This document shows positions 13,201 to 25,240 of a stretch of 64,000 nt of DNA, piece after piece. Location: positions 15,548,001 through 15,612,000 of the forward strand of contig NC_079875.1 in assembly GCF_029227915.1 (NCBI RefSeq), read 5' to 3'. The notes under the pieces were generated by a model. The model was given only the letters and a program-made list of their open reading frames with translations, was not told where the DNA came from and ran no database searches. The DNA is from Hydractinia symbiolongicarpus (taxonomy: Eukaryota > Cnidaria > Hydrozoa > Anthoathecata > Hydractiniidae). The position numbers were made by a program, and so were the translations under genes. Positions within the stretch are counted from its first letter, which is position 1. Each line of letters opens with the position of its first letter.

Positions 13201-15900
13201 AATGCAGGTTTTTTCTTGTGCATAAAATTAATGCCATTCCAAGTAATATCATGAAAAAGAAATCCAAATGATTCTAACAAATCATTGGTTCTATAACAAC
13301 CGTTATAAGCATACTCAGGCTAATATTTATTAAAAAATTATGGAGTGCGGAGGCACGGTTTATGTTGAATTTTTAACATTTTAGGCCAGCATAACGTTGA
13401 ATTATGTTGAATAAAACTGAACAATTTTTTAGCCTATGAAATTACGTGCTCAGTAATTTTAAATAATATTTAACACTTTGTTTTTAGGCAATTGCTTATT
13501 ACTTTTTTTTCATACGGTAGTATAAAGTCTTAGAAGTATTGGTACAAAACTCTCAGAAATTATTACTTGATAATGTTAGATATTGTTTCCTCAGAAAATT
13601 ATTTTTATATCACCAGCAATTAATTTGATAGGTAATTCAACTCTGAACGAAATTAATAGATATGCAAAATAAATGACTGATTAAGTGGCAACTTTGGCAT
13701 AATTTCTCATTCACAAACGCAAATGTTGTCATGGTGTGCTGTCAAAAAATAACGTATCACCAATCAGCATTTATTTAACGGGTTAATCTAAAATTGGATC
13801 CAAAACAATAAAAGCTGTAGTTAGCTAATTACTGCTGTTTAGTCGCAATATTTTTCTGTCTGCCGAAAGCGGATCAGGCTAACCACACATACAATCTTCA
13901 AGCTACAAATAACATATCTTTATTGACTTTGCTGCAAAAGGTGAACTCCCATCCATTTTCTACAGGCTAACGACTAGTATGATATATTTACTATTTAAAA
14001 AGATATTGAAAAGCATCTTTTCGCCTTTATCATGTGGGAAGTACTTTGTACTAGTAAAATTTAATCTAAGTATTCCAGCGTTCATTAACTCTCTTGCATA
14101 CTCTTAGATTTTTTGAACATATTAACTTTTGTTCGCATTAATCTCATGTCAAAAAGTTGTATTGTAAGTTTTAAGTTCTAATTATAATCCTAACGAAAGT
14201 TGTAATGTTTTTCCGATTATAAGGATTTCATAGAGACTTACCCCTAATAAGTAAGTATCATACCATTTAGCATAGCTAAAAAGAGTTATTAAAAGAAATG
14301 GCAGAAGTGAGGTGAGGGGTGGGCAGAATCCCCCTGGACCAAATAGGGTTAAGCTTATTTTGCTATGGTTATTTTGCTTTAAAGCTTTTTTTTTAACTTG
14401 TGATCTTATTCCGGCTCCACTGGATGTGTGTCAAACATACTGCAATGTTTTCAATAAACGCCTGGGCTATCAATTACTTGTTTTTTACATAATATCTACA
14501 TCATTGTCAATATTATCTTAAGATATTTCAAATGGGTTTTTATGAAGTTCCTAATTTAACATTTGAATAATGTTTCGTATAAACACAGGCAGTTGATGAA
14601 ATAAATACAGGAACACATTGGAAATATCGATATTTAAGTATAGGGCAGCAGTTAGTTTGCACGAAAAACCTATTTTTTGCGTTTAAAAAGTAAGTGCTTT
14701 AATTTTGCATTTTGATGTTTGTTTCGAACCAAATAATAACTCAAAATGCATAAAAGTTGCAACATTATACTTCCTTTATACATCGTTTGTGTTGCATTTT
14801 AATCCATAGGCAGCGCAATAAGACTATATTTTCAAGACTATGGTGGACGAAGTCAAATTGTACACACAAAAGGATTACATTGGGCCCCCCAGGGGTTAGG
14901 GATATAATTTCAGTAATTTAGCAGCTAAATTATATAAAAATAATTATTTGAGAAAACTAAAAAAATATACTCTGAAATTTTGTTCTTTTGCTTATATTTT
15001 TTGCCATTTTATTGGAAAACACTATTAAGGTTATGCTTTAGGTCTTAGGAAAGGAAGGTATGTTATCTGCGTAAAAAAGTTCTATTTAAGGCTTTAAGCA
15101 GAGACAAGTCTACGTAACTTTACCCCAAGACTTGCCTAAATAAAAACCATGCAAATCAGTTAAAAATTGTTCAAAGAGTTAAAATAAACTTTTTGAAAAG
15201 AAGTACTTTTTATCACATATTTTCTGTATTTTTTGATGTATTAATTACCCCCTACGTAATAAATTAATAACATTCCTAACTCTGTGGGAACGCCTAAAAT
15301 AAATAGTGACTCCTATTAGATTTACTTAAACTTGTTCTAAGTCTAAATATAATGATGTATTGGCTTTGTATGACAGCTTTGTGATGATTATTAGAAAAGT
15401 ACTGAAGCTTTTCAAGTATATTTTTGTGGGACTTCTGATTTAAGATTTTTTTGGCTAACTGCAGCCAGCCAGAAAAAAGTATTTTCAGATGGATCTGGTT
15501 TGAGAAAAATAAAAAAATAAAAATTAAATAAAAAAAATCTGGATTGAAATAATTTAGGATTTAATAGATGGTATAGTCTTTCTTTCTCATTCTTTTTTAT
15601 GTGGTATCTTCTGGCAACAATGTACACATACTTTTAGTAACATGAAAAAATGAACATTCATGGAGGTCTTTGTGAACTCATACATAATTTCCTTAGGTTT
15701 TAAAATACCAGAAAGCTAAAGGTAACATTTATCAAAATAAAAATTGGATTTAAAAAAAGATTATTTGAGGAAACTTTAGTACTTTCAATTACGAACATTT
15801 GATAAATGTATATTTTCTATTTCTTTGCAGTTTTCTTGACCAGCGAATTTTGTGATCTAGATGCTGTGACCAAATCTTACCTTTAATGCACATTTTCTTT
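7250..15900. other. AT-rich intronic DNA without recognisable genes
   Basis: Only short low-complexity frames. Visible structure is limited to diverged repeats (near 11.19, 12.62 and 14.01 kb) and the recurring TTTCCTCA...ATTATTT motif at about 11591, 12354 and 13583 (+) and 14941 and 15761 (reverse). Likely old, fragmented MITE material. Confidence 0.5.
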
Positions 15901-16136
15901 TATAATAATACGGAATGTTTGTGACGGTCATAGTGGATGTCGTCATTTTCCTTTGATGTGGCCGAAATTTTCTTTGAAGTTGCCGAAAAAAAGTCTCAAA
16001 TGTCTCAAATGTTAAGTGTTATGGCGTCACAGCGCGACGCCAATAACACTACTTTAACGTCAATATCCTTATTAAATTAATGAAGCCATTACAGTGCACT
16101 TCAAACATTGAGGCCAAATAACTTGGAAACGAGGTG

Positions 16137-16560
16137 GTGACGTCAATGATTTTTCACCGTATGGGTAACTAGGGACCACCTACGACCAATTTGGGTAATC
16201 TTCCCAAACCTGGGTCCCCGAATCCGTTTCAGAATGGACGGGTTGATACGTCATCAAAAAACCTTTAAACCCTAATATCTCTGCAACCGTTTATCAAAAG
16301 TACATGATCCTATACATTTTCTTGATCAGCGTTTCAAGGCAACAGGTATACTAATTTCTAAAAAACATTTTAAGTTTTTGCCGCGTCGTTGCTGACGTCA
16401 GCATAATATTTTAATCTCATTAGGCGTTCGTCGAGAACATATGATCCTGTACATTATTTCAACCAGTGTTTCAACCTCTACACATTACAGACAAGGAATA
16501 AACAAATTTCGCAAATTTCTTTATCTGCACTGCACTGCTGACGTCAGCAAACATCTAAAA
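16137..16560. repeat. Diverged ~146 bp tandem duplication carrying TGACGTCA palindromes
   Basis: Two adjacent, diverged units share an ATGATCCTRTACATT core and each ends in the perfect 12 bp palindrome GCTGACGTCAGC (16391-16402 and 16537-16548, 146 bp apart). A third TGACGTCA lies at 16138-16145. The octamer is the CRE consensus for CREB/ATF-type bZIP factors; a regulatory role is only a possibility, since dispersed repeats also carry it. Confidence 0.6.
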
Positions 16561-16961
16561 CAAGTGGATTTCTCCACGGGCTTTATCGACTAGTTAATTA
16601 AATAATCTACTCTGTTAGATTGCCAAATAGAAAACAATACCACAGTAACAATGGTAAAATAGGGCTACTAGGTTAGATTTGTACTGTGGAATAGAGTTTC
16701 ACTTAACTATTTATAACAACCTGTCGTTTAAGTTACTATTTTAGGTTTTGTACATTATTTTTTACATAGCGAGTTGCAGCAATACATATACCTGCCTGCT
16801 GTTTTGTCACTTCGTCATCATTGTGTTTTTGATGTTTTCTCATTAGCCATTTAACATAAAACAAAATTGTAATTTTTGATGTATTTTTTAGCTGTATGAA
16901 TCTATAGCATTGAATTGTTAACTAAATTGAAGATGTCTATGGTTTTTATTTCATTCTTTAG

Positions 16962-17616
16962 AAAGGTGTTAGAAGATGCGCTTTACTTGATCCGTTTTCC
17001 ACTAATGACATTAGAAGAATTCGCAAATCTTGTGGCACAATCTGGCATATTGACTGATAAAGAACTTGTAAATTTGTTTCTTCATTTTACTGTAAATCCC
17101 AAACCCACTGTTAAATTTCCGGATCGTCCAAGACGATGTTTAACTGGGAAAGAAAAGTCTGTTGTGCGATTCTCAAAAACTGAAGCTAGATGGGGATATA
17201 GTGGAACAAGTGATCGAATTAAGTTCATTGTTAATCGCCACATCTTCGTTGTGGGTTTAGGCTTGTATGGATCAATAAATGTTCCCACAGATTACGAAGT
17301 TAGCATCCAAATTATAAATTCAGAGACCGGCGTGGTTATAGGGCATAATGATACTGCCTTTAGTTGTGATGGTACTGATGCATTAAATCGTGTTATGTTT
17401 AAAGAACCAATTGAAATTATGCCTAATGTGAGTTACACCGCTTGTGGAACATTAAAAGGACCTGACTCATACTATGGAACAAAAGGTTTAAAAAAAGTTG
17501 TAATTGAGTTGCCAAATCGTGAAAAAGTAGAATTCAAATTTTCTTATGCAGCAGGGAATAATAACGGAACATCTGTGGAGGATGGCCAAATCCCAGAAAT
17601 TATATTTTATACATAA
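16962..17616 (+). CDS. BTBD2: BTBD1/BTBD2 orthologue, exon 2 (BACK end and PHR domain)
   Basis: Second and last coding exon. It follows a pyrimidine-rich acceptor (TTCATTCTTTAG) and starts one base into the Arg codon shared with exon 1, continuing [20 protein letters not shown], which finishes the BACK region. The PHR domain (beta-sandwich first known from PAM/highwire/RPM-1) is about residues 340-492, with [36 protein letters not shown] and [21 protein letters not shown] split over the C-terminus. The protein ends exactly at the family's usual FYT end. All parts look intact, so this gene is presumably functional. Confidence 0.94.
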
Positions 17617-17746
17617 ACATGAAGTATAAAAAAGGTATACCAGTCCTATAGTTTTCCATCACCATGCAGCTAGATGAATATAAGTGGTTTCACCTGTTTT
17701 GTCAGCATGTTTGCATAGTGCGTAAATTAGCGTGATTACTGCTAGA

Positions 17747-17752
17747 AATAAA
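17747..17752 (+). terminator. Candidate poly(A) signal of the BTBD gene
   Basis: AATAAA 131 bp after the BTBD stop codon, the first canonical hexamer downstream. Inferred from position only; the 3' end was not seen directly. Confidence 0.45.
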
Positions 17753-17759
17753 TATATAT

Positions 17760-18785
17760 ATTTTTCAAATTTATGTGTTGATAATTGTACTTTTTTTTTA
17801 ATTTGCCACCACAATGTCTTTATTTACAATTATGTTGAAATTGATATAAAGAACTTTATTAATAATAATGCAGTTATGCAATTTAAGAATCTAAATATCA
17901 TTTGTATTGCTCAATATTATTTTCACCGTTTTTGTATGTATTTAAAATATCCAGGCAGACTAATTTTGTATCCTTTGTATAGCCTTCAGAGTATTTTTTT
18001 TTTGTTTTTCTCATGTGACTTAATAATGTGTGAAAGATATTTCATTAAGGGTCTTATTGTAACTGAGATATTTACGCTTTTAGAGATATTTATAACATAG
18101 AATTGTTCCTTTAGACTATAAATTCTTCGCTATGTACTGAAACGAATACTTTTTAGGTTGTTAGAAATAACCTTCATAGGAAAAGGATAGGAGAAATCGC
18201 TTTCCTGAGACAGATATACACTATTTGTCTACTTCCATGGGTATAAATAATTATTTGAGGAAACATGTACAGACTCAACTTATTAAAACCTTTCATATTG
18301 TCTTTAATTTATCTTTGTTTTTTTTTTTGCTTTCTTTTTTTTCCTTTCTTCTTTTTTCCCCTAAAAATGACCCTTGATCTTGGATTTAGGAAAATTTAAC
18401 TGTACTTTATTGGGAGTAATTTTCCCTGCTCCCGTTTAGTAGCTGACGTGAATTTTTTTTATTTCAAAAATTTAGTGGATTGCCCTATTTTTCTTATTTA
18501 TCTAGCACAATTTACAAAAAAGCTGGAAAATGAATAATTCCTTACATTGAATAATGCCTTGCAGATTATTCGTGACATTGTATATACATTGAATGCGTAA
18601 ATAATTCACTTGAAATTGACCTCCAAAACGCCAACAATAGCAGATCTCTTTTCAATTTTTTTTACTTCTTCCCTACCATTTTAGTCAAGCAATTCCCACC
18701 CCTGCTATTAGACAATGAGAAAAGCTGTGGTGGTCGGCAAAACTAAAAAACAAATATATGTTAATTTTTTTTTAGATTTTGTTTA
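17760..18785. other. Intergenic AT-rich DNA
   Basis: The longest frame (17732-18100) is AT-rich with no domain, splice context or codon structure. A reverse-oriented copy of the TTTCCTCA...ATTATTT motif lies at 18248-18265. Nothing else seen. Confidence 0.5.
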
Positions 18786-18789
18786 TCTA

Positions 18790-19590
18790 AGTGGTTCCAC
18801 TTCAGTGATGTGAGCCAAAAACACCAAACCAAAATAAACAAAACAAACTTCGTGGTTGTCGGTAAACAAATATTATTTGCAGGGATTTAATTTTGCACAC
18901 TTTTGGAAAATTATGCAAAACGCTGCAATAAAATGTTTACCGCAATATAAAAATCTTGTTTATTGATTAAAACGTCAAAATTTGGGGTTTGATAGCCTTA
19001 TTTTTAAGGAACTGGAGGCACTGGGCAGTCCTTAAAAGCCGTAAGAAACTAACAGACCTTTCCTAAAAAAGATAGAGATATCTGTTTCCAACACAACCTA
19101 AACGCTTTTTGCGTCAAGTTTTAGGCACTAAATGTTTCCTCAAAACATTATTTCAATTTTCAGAAATAAAACTTTATATTTTGGGGGGCCCTTTTGTAAC
19201 CCATCAAATTTGAACATCAACAACCACCAGGGTATTTATGTTATTAAATAGTGCTCTGACTGTTACTAAAAATTATAAGAAAAAAAATACATTTTTCTTT
19301 TTTTACCGTTTTCTATAAATCACTAAAAATATGTACACTTGTTTATCTTTTCAAAAATAATTTTATCATGATCCTCCACTTTTAAACGCACCGTCTCATA
19401 ACAGCACACCTAAATTAGGAGAAATTATTAATAAGGGCCAGGGTGATTAATAGATTTAGAAGGAGGCATCTACAACAAAGAGCTACAAGAGCTTAATTTC
19501 TGATAGCTAAGCTACTAGCTATTCTATACGTCCATGGGTTATACAAAAACAGACAGGTCAGAAAAAGTTTGCATATATGGCTAAAAAACG
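18790..19590. repeat. Direct duplication, copy A
   Basis: About 0.8 kb that aligns, with many differences, to 20930-21590 in the same orientation. Shared landmarks are GTGGTTGTCRGTAAA, ATTATTTGCA, ACTGGGCAGTCYTTAAAA, CTAAACGCTTTTTGCGTCAAG and CACTAAATGTTTCCTCAAAA. Most likely two old copies of one dispersed non-autonomous element rather than a segmental duplication. Non-coding. Confidence 0.75.
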
Positions 19591-19640
19591 ATTATTATTT
19601 CCTGAGAAGTCTTGATGTTCAAACTACAGCCTTCCAAACA

Positions 19641-20017
19641 ACTACCTTAAGTGGATAAATTTTGGCGGGGATTTAATTTGGCGAATACAAAGAATGTTTA
19701 TTTTGGCGGGGATTTATTTTGGCGAATGACACAAAGAAATGAATTTTGTCTCGAAATGTTTAATAAAAAATAAGAAACGTATATATAAACACAAGTTCAT
19801 TTTTGAGAGAAAAAAACATTTTTCTTTTTTTCTTAATTAAAAAAAATACATATTTTTTTTAATTTGGAGCGAATTTAATTTGGCGAACGGTAAATTATGT
19901 TAAATTTGGCGAGTGTTTAATTTGGCAAATAGTCGGTTATCTAAATTTTGGCGGGTATTTAATTTGGCGAAATTCGCCAAATTTAATCCTCGCCAAAATT
20001 TATCCACTTAAGGTAGT
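19641..20017. mobile_element. MITE with long terminal inverted repeats and iterated GGCG units
   Basis: The ends are near-perfect inverted repeats of ~45 bp beginning ACTACCTTAAGTGGATAAAT. Inside, five same-direction copies of a TTTGGCG...TTTAATTTGGCGAA unit occur (near 19660, 19702, 19863, 19906 and 19946), with an inverted one at the right end. The exact end and target duplication are unclear; TTAA occurs inside both termini. Iterated subterminal motifs often serve as transposase binding sites, which would be the simplest explanation. Confidence 0.75.
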
Positions 20018-20429
20018 ATCAAGTTCTGTTCATATTAGCTATACAAACCTTTCTACAAAAATACCACCATCAAGCCAACCGGAAATTTGAGTGCTTTTTA
20101 CATTGGTGTTGGTTTAGCCGTGAAAACCCGAATATGTTGTTGTTGCGTCTGCGTTCACAATACAAAACCTTTGCTGCAAAAAACGCAAAAGCAAAGATAT
20201 TAAAACTTTGTTTGATATTGTGCGTTAAGCTTATGCTTACGTCAATGTTTGCGTCGAACGTGTTCACGCAGTCCTTTTCTGCTGTTTGTAGGCTAGTTTC
20301 AACACCGAAAGTATTGGGATCTGTTATCAAATTAATGATTTATGTTTCTTTTTTGCAGTCTTGCCTAAAATTTGCTATCACATTTTTAAATGCGTTGTTC
20401 GATTTTAAACATTTTTTGTGGTCCCAGTG

Positions 20430-20498
20430 CAACCTCCTCTCCAGGACTATTTGCTTCTCAACTGATGGTTCTAGTAAAAGATGCTGGGGTCGAGCTTG
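20430..20498. mobile_element. Miniature CAAC...GTTG-type MITE copy
   Basis: Sixty-nine bp with termini CAACCTCCTCTCCAGG and, inverted, CAAGCTCGACCCCAGC. It resembles the ends of the elements at 22003-22311 and 25631-25720, so it looks like a small, diverged family member. Confidence 0.45.
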
Positions 20499-20599
20499 GT
20501 CCCGGGAGCCATATTTGAGTTCCGGTTGTTAGCAACACAGTGCTGTAACTCTATTCTTTAGAGGTGTATAACTTATGGCAAAGATTTTATGGCAAAGAA

Positions 20600-20790
20600 A
20601 AAAACTTCGAGGGTGCTCATATGGAGAAAAAATAGCCTGGCAAACCGGGGGCCTCGGTTGTCCGAGATACAGCAGTAGTATTTTTCCAGTGAAAAATGCT
20701 TTGCGTTTATATTTAAGAAACAGCTCGTCTAACCGAGATCTCGGCATACTGGTACCGGAATCTGGGTTTAGCGGGATAATTTTTTTCTTA
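20600..20790. repeat. Partial relative of the 32.85 kb MITE family
   Basis: Contains GTGCTCATATGGAGAAAA, an AACCGGG block and an ACCGAGATCTCGG block, all of which also occur near the left end of the element at 32851-33633. Probably a diverged, end-truncated copy. Short frames on both strands here show no protein similarity. Confidence 0.4.
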
Positions 20791-20929
20791 ATATGAACGC
20801 AATTTCTGAGTTTTGTATCACTCCCATGGATTACAATTTTTTAAAGGAATCATCCTTGTAATTTAAATTTACTTTAGATATAACAAACATCTGTGACTTT
20901 CTTCAGCCCGCCTAACCAAGCCGCCACAC

Positions 20930-21590
20930 CAAAACAAACTGGGCCGTACCTGCTTTCCGTGGTTGTCAGTAAAAAATATTATTTGCAAGAATTTATTTTG
21001 GTGATTGGAGAGAATACTATTTTACAGGGACAAACTTTTGCAAAACGCTGTAAAACATTTTCACCGCCATAATTTCCATAAATTACCTTGTTTATTGATA
21101 AGAACGTCCAAATTGTAGGTTAGATAGCCTATTTTTAAGAAACTAGAGGGACTGGGCAGTCTTTAAAAACCGTAAAAAACCAACAAACCTTTTCAAAAAA
21201 GAGAGAAATCTGTTCCCAACAAAACCTAAACGCTTTTTGCGTCAAGTTTTAAGCACTAAATGTTTCCTCAAAAAATTATTTTAACTTTCAAAAATAAAAC
21301 TTCATGTTTAAGTTTAAAAATAATTTTTTTTAGGTCCAAACCCTCCCTAATTTTATGTTGATCCTTCACTTTTAAACGCACCCTCTCATAACCACACCCC
21401 TAAATTTCAGAATGAGGGTAATTGTTTGTAGCTAGATTTAGAGGGACTTCTACAACAATAGATTCTGCCTCCTTCATTTCTAGTAGCTAGCTACTTGCTA
21501 TTTTTAATACGCCCATGTGTTCTACAGAAACAGGCAAGTCAGAAAAAAGTTAACATTACTATCTGATAATTATTTTCTGATAAATCTTAG
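20930..21590. repeat. Direct duplication, copy B
   Basis: Second copy of the segment described at 18790-19590, same orientation, diverged, with small insertions and deletions. Non-coding. Confidence 0.75.
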
Positions 21591-22002
21591 GCTGTATCTG
21601 AATCTTCCATGTCTTTGCCTCCATGATAATTTGGGACATATACATTAGTAAATTATCTTCATGATATAACTGAATAACACGGTCTGACGTAATAAGAATT
21701 CGAGTTAACCGTTGCTCGAGTTGCCTGAAAAGGGAATATATTTTCGCTAGAATTAAAATTTTGGTCTTTTCGCTAAATTAAATTTTCGCAAAATACAATT
21801 TTTTAAAACCTTGTTTTTAGTTTAGGAGGTAATAAATTATTGTGTTTGCGTAAATTCATCAATTTTTGATCCCGCACGCACTTTGTTGAAACATCTTACA
21901 TTAAAAACAGGAATATTTTTTTCTTTCGCTCACATGAGTGATCAGTCAGTGACTTTAGACACAGGTCCTGAGAACCCTTGCTACGTTAATTACAGAGATG
22001 GT

Positions 22003-22311
22003 CAACTTCGTTCCCAGGACACTTTTTCTCTTTCTGACAATCTCGGATTGTTTTTGCTTATTTTTTTGGTCCCAAAAATAACGTTTTAAACAGTTTTAAT
22101 TCTACTTCGTTCCAATTGTTTATTTTCCTCTTTCCGCCATTTTTATTTATATTCCCCATATACAACTCCCGCGTAATATTACGGCAGGCGGACGAAAGTA
22201 GGAAATTTGACACCCAATCAGATTGCGATGATGACCATTCGGTGCCAGGGCTATTTCGTCTCGCCGTACGAGATTGTCAGAAATAGTAAAAGAGCACTGG
22301 GGACGAGGTTG
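22003..22311. mobile_element. 309 bp MITE with CAAC...GTTG termini
   Basis: Terminal inverted repeats of about 45 bp: the left end starts CAACTTCGTTCCCAGGAC and the right end, inverted, CAACCTCGTCCCCAGTGC; both continue to TTTCTGACAATCTCG. The CAACCTCGT(C/T)CCCAG terminus is a pattern I associate with abundant cnidarian MITEs (recollection, not verified). No coding capacity; the target duplication is not clear. Confidence 0.75.
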
Positions 22312-22319
22312 AGAGATAA

Positions 22320-23820
22320 AGATTCCTCTAATGAATCTAATGGAATCGTAAACTCTGAATGACGAAATGCCTTCCAACTCTTTGACTCGTACCAGAAAAA
22401 AACAATCATGGAAATTATGTAATAAAATAAACAAAACAAAATAAACACAGTCACATTTGCTTGATAAAAATACTGCTATAATGATTATAAAAATAAACAT
22501 GGCTGAGAAAATCAGTAATTACCTGTATTCTCTGCAAAAAGCTCAAAGGTATAATAGGTTTTAATGGTAAAGTTGTATACCTATTTTAATGCCCACGAAA
22601 AAAATACTCTCTAGCTTACCAATATATACTTTTTCAAAGGTTTTTTATTCACAGTAAATTAATTCTCTGCAATGAACTCTCTTAAAAATATCGAACATTT
22701 GTGTATTTGTAGCAACACGCGTAAAACTTTCAAGAGGTGAGTCACTCTAAAATATGCGATAAACTTGTAGTAAAGTACATAAAGAAATTTTATAAAAGAA
22801 AAAATTATATAATCATTTTGCAACTAACATTCTGTATTATGTATGTATCACAAGCCAAGCAAGTATTACATAGAAAATACGCTTGTAACAATGACTACAT
22901 TAAATCTTAAATAAACTAAACGATAAATTAATTTTTCATTTTACTTTGAATTCTGAACAAATATGTTACGTTTTCCATTTGCTGCGCTTAAAGGAATCAA
23001 CCTCATGAACTCGACGAGCTTGTGTAGTAGTTTGTCTCACTCGCTTAAAGTACGGCCGGTAATCGACCAAACACCGCATATTTTTCGGTGTTGAAGGCCG
23101 GCCAGTGCAAAGGCTATTTCATTCTCGCCTGTCCCTTTGTCAAAAAAAGAAAAAAAGCCCTGGGATCGAGCGTGCATTTACCGCCATATCTTGCTTAAAA
23201 TTCGTTTTTAGCATTAGCAAAAGTAAAGTTTCGTAGGTACGAGCTCGAAATTCGCCCCAAATTAAGCATATGCAGAGAAAAGTAATGTATGCGTGACGTT
23301 TTCGATCAAAGATGGTGTTTTAATGACGGGAGTTTGTAAAAGTATTTTACTGGATATTTTGTAGCTAGAAGGAATCTATAGCTACACCTTAAAATTCTAG
23401 AATAAATACAACCCTTAGTGGCTTTCTAGTCATTTTGTGGTGTACATATAGTAAAAATTACAGCACTTATAGATATTATAGAATAATTTACATCAGCTGC
23501 AAAATAACAGATGAAAGGATGGACCACTACTTGGCAATGTTTGAGAAACAAGGCGAGTAAGATTATTTTTTGCCGTTCTCAAAGTCTGTTTTTTTTCTCT
23601 TATTCTTTCTTTTTTGACTACTTGGAAAGAAATGTTCCCAACAAAAATGTTGTCTAAAATGACGCACAAGTTTTAAATCTTAAAATGTTTCTTACAATTT
23701 CAAACGTATTTTTTCTTTGAGCCACAAGTGTTTTGTTGTATAATATTGACTAGTTATATATTTATTTAAAATAGTAACTATTCGTACTGTTGTTAGCAAC
23801 TGAAGTATCAGTTGTTTAGA
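22320..23820. other. Non-coding intergenic DNA
   Basis: No gene seen. Near 23.04-23.18 kb there is a GC-richer patch with GGCCGGCC and a GCCCTGGGATCGAG end-like motif, possibly a solo end of a CAAC/GTTG-type MITE. The remainder is featureless. Confidence 0.45.
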
Positions 23821-24470
23821 AATCCTCTCCCCCACTCAGGATGGAGGTTACAGTACTCCATTAAGTGGCAGTATATGTATCGGGCAAGGCCCAGGACTTG
23901 TGCGTCCAAAAAAGCCCACACACCGTGTTGTGGCTGACGACAGAGTTCATGGAGACCTCTAATGGGGTTCCAGCTTTTCAGCACACTTCGATAAAAGTTT
24001 CTATCGTCAAGAGCGCTCCATAGTGAGTGTTCGGCGCATCAAGCTTACAAAGCCTTTGACGCGTTTTGTCACCAGTAAAGAAATTTTAGATAAACTTATT
24101 TTTACAGATGCCTCCTATCAATCAATAGCATTCGAATTGCATAAGGTGGTAGAATATTTGGTATTATTTAAATTCTGGTTGTCAATACCCACTGGTAGCA
24201 ATAATTTACATAAGTCACAAGTCAAAAAACACCTTTCCCGAGACCATGAGTCATACTTTTTTAAATTCGTAAAATATGAATACCATATTTGAATTCAGCA
24301 TAGTTTGTTTAATTTATGTGTAAAAGTTTAACTTGATACGCCAACAGAAAGTGCTATTTTGAGGAGATATATATCACAGCTAAAGTCTTCTTAATGCTCA
24401 AGTTACCATGTCCCGCCTCGTTTTAAAAAAGAGGTTGGACATGCCACAAATCTTTAAATTAGAATAGCAG
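23820..24470. other. Non-coding stretch before the second non-LTR fragment
   Basis: The open frame at 24023-24292 shows no domain or motif that I recognise and lacks splice or start context; I treat it as chance. Confidence 0.35.
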
Positions 24471-24499
24471 GTTGTTTACTTGCTGCATTGTTTCGAAAT

Positions 24500-25240
24500 T
24501 TTCTTTGTTTATGATATTTTTGATAAGGAATTCAAATCTACGTAAACTGAAAAACTACACTCATTTTCCTCTTCGAAAACAGCTGGTTGAGAGCTTAGTC
24601 ATGTCAAAAATCGATTTCAACGACTATGTATATACACCTTCTAATAAACAGCTGAAAAAACTACAGCGTATTCAGAAAGTAGCATGCGGGTTTTGTTTTT
24701 GGTAGATTTTGCAAATTGGAAGATATTATTAAATTAAAATGGTTACCAATTACAGAACGTAGAAATTTTAACTTGTTAAAAACTACACATAAGGCGTGAA
24801 ACTCAGTATATAGTTGCCTTCTACATGTCATTTAGATGTTAAAGTACACACAAGAACATTGCGGAACTCTGATACCCGCATTGAACCATCGGTTGTATCA
24901 GGAACTTTCCAAGATTTTGCTAGTAAGTTGTTCAATGAGCTTTTATCAAAACTAAAAAACGAAAACGTTTATTCCACCTTCTGCAAGAACGTTAAAGGCT
25001 ACTTGTTAGATGTTGCAATGGCAAGATCCGTGCGGAAAACTGATGTTTTATTTATTTATTCATTTTTTTTTCTTTGCATATTTGCTCCATTCCCGTGTGT
25101 TACTCAATTTCTTTTAATAATATTTTATCATTTACTTGTATTTTATCTGTAATATATTTCTTGTTAATTTTTATTGGGATGAAGAGCCATTTTATTGTAA
25201 ATGGATAAGCCCTGAAAATATATTTTATTTACTAACTAAC
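24500..25240 (+). mobile_element. Non-LTR retrotransposon 3' fragment (CR1/L2-like)
   Basis: Frames at 24472-24705 and 24814-25152 carry the end of a reverse transcriptase: LVESLVMSKIDFNDYVYTPS then LKKLQRIQKVACGF (the dY....l.kLQriQ.~a.R signature of CR1/L2/jockey-type thumbs), then a WLPITERRNFN block near 24755 and a C-terminal LRNSDTRIEPS segment. The 3' UTR ends in a GAGCCATTTTATTG...TTTATTTACTAAC tail typical of such elements. Frameshifted, strongly 5' truncated, inactive. Confidence 0.7.

Larger units (their letters stand above)
5297..16961 (+). other. 11.7 kb phase-2 intron of the BTBD gene
   Basis: GT (5297) to AG (16960-16961). It contains a CR1/L2-like retrotransposon remnant with a MITE (5.6-7.2 kb). 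From about 7.25 to 15.9 kb it is AT-rich sequence without coding signal, and 16.1-16.55 kb has a small duplicated block with TGACGTCA palindromes. A diverged unit containing a core like GAAAAGCATCTTTTCGC recurs near 11.19, 12.62 and 14.01 kb, and a TTTCCTCARAAMATTATTT motif recurs in both orientations. No extra coding exon is needed, because exons 1 and 2 join directly in family register. Confidence 0.85.

Noticed and set aside
17732-18100. 122-codon frame downstream of BTBD
   Set aside because: Very AT-rich, runs through the BTBD 3' UTR and poly(A) signal region, no domain.
20070-20532. Overlapping 86- and 132-codon frames on opposite strands as a gene
   Set aside because: No motif; the 3' end overlaps a MITE copy, and the region lies among repeats.
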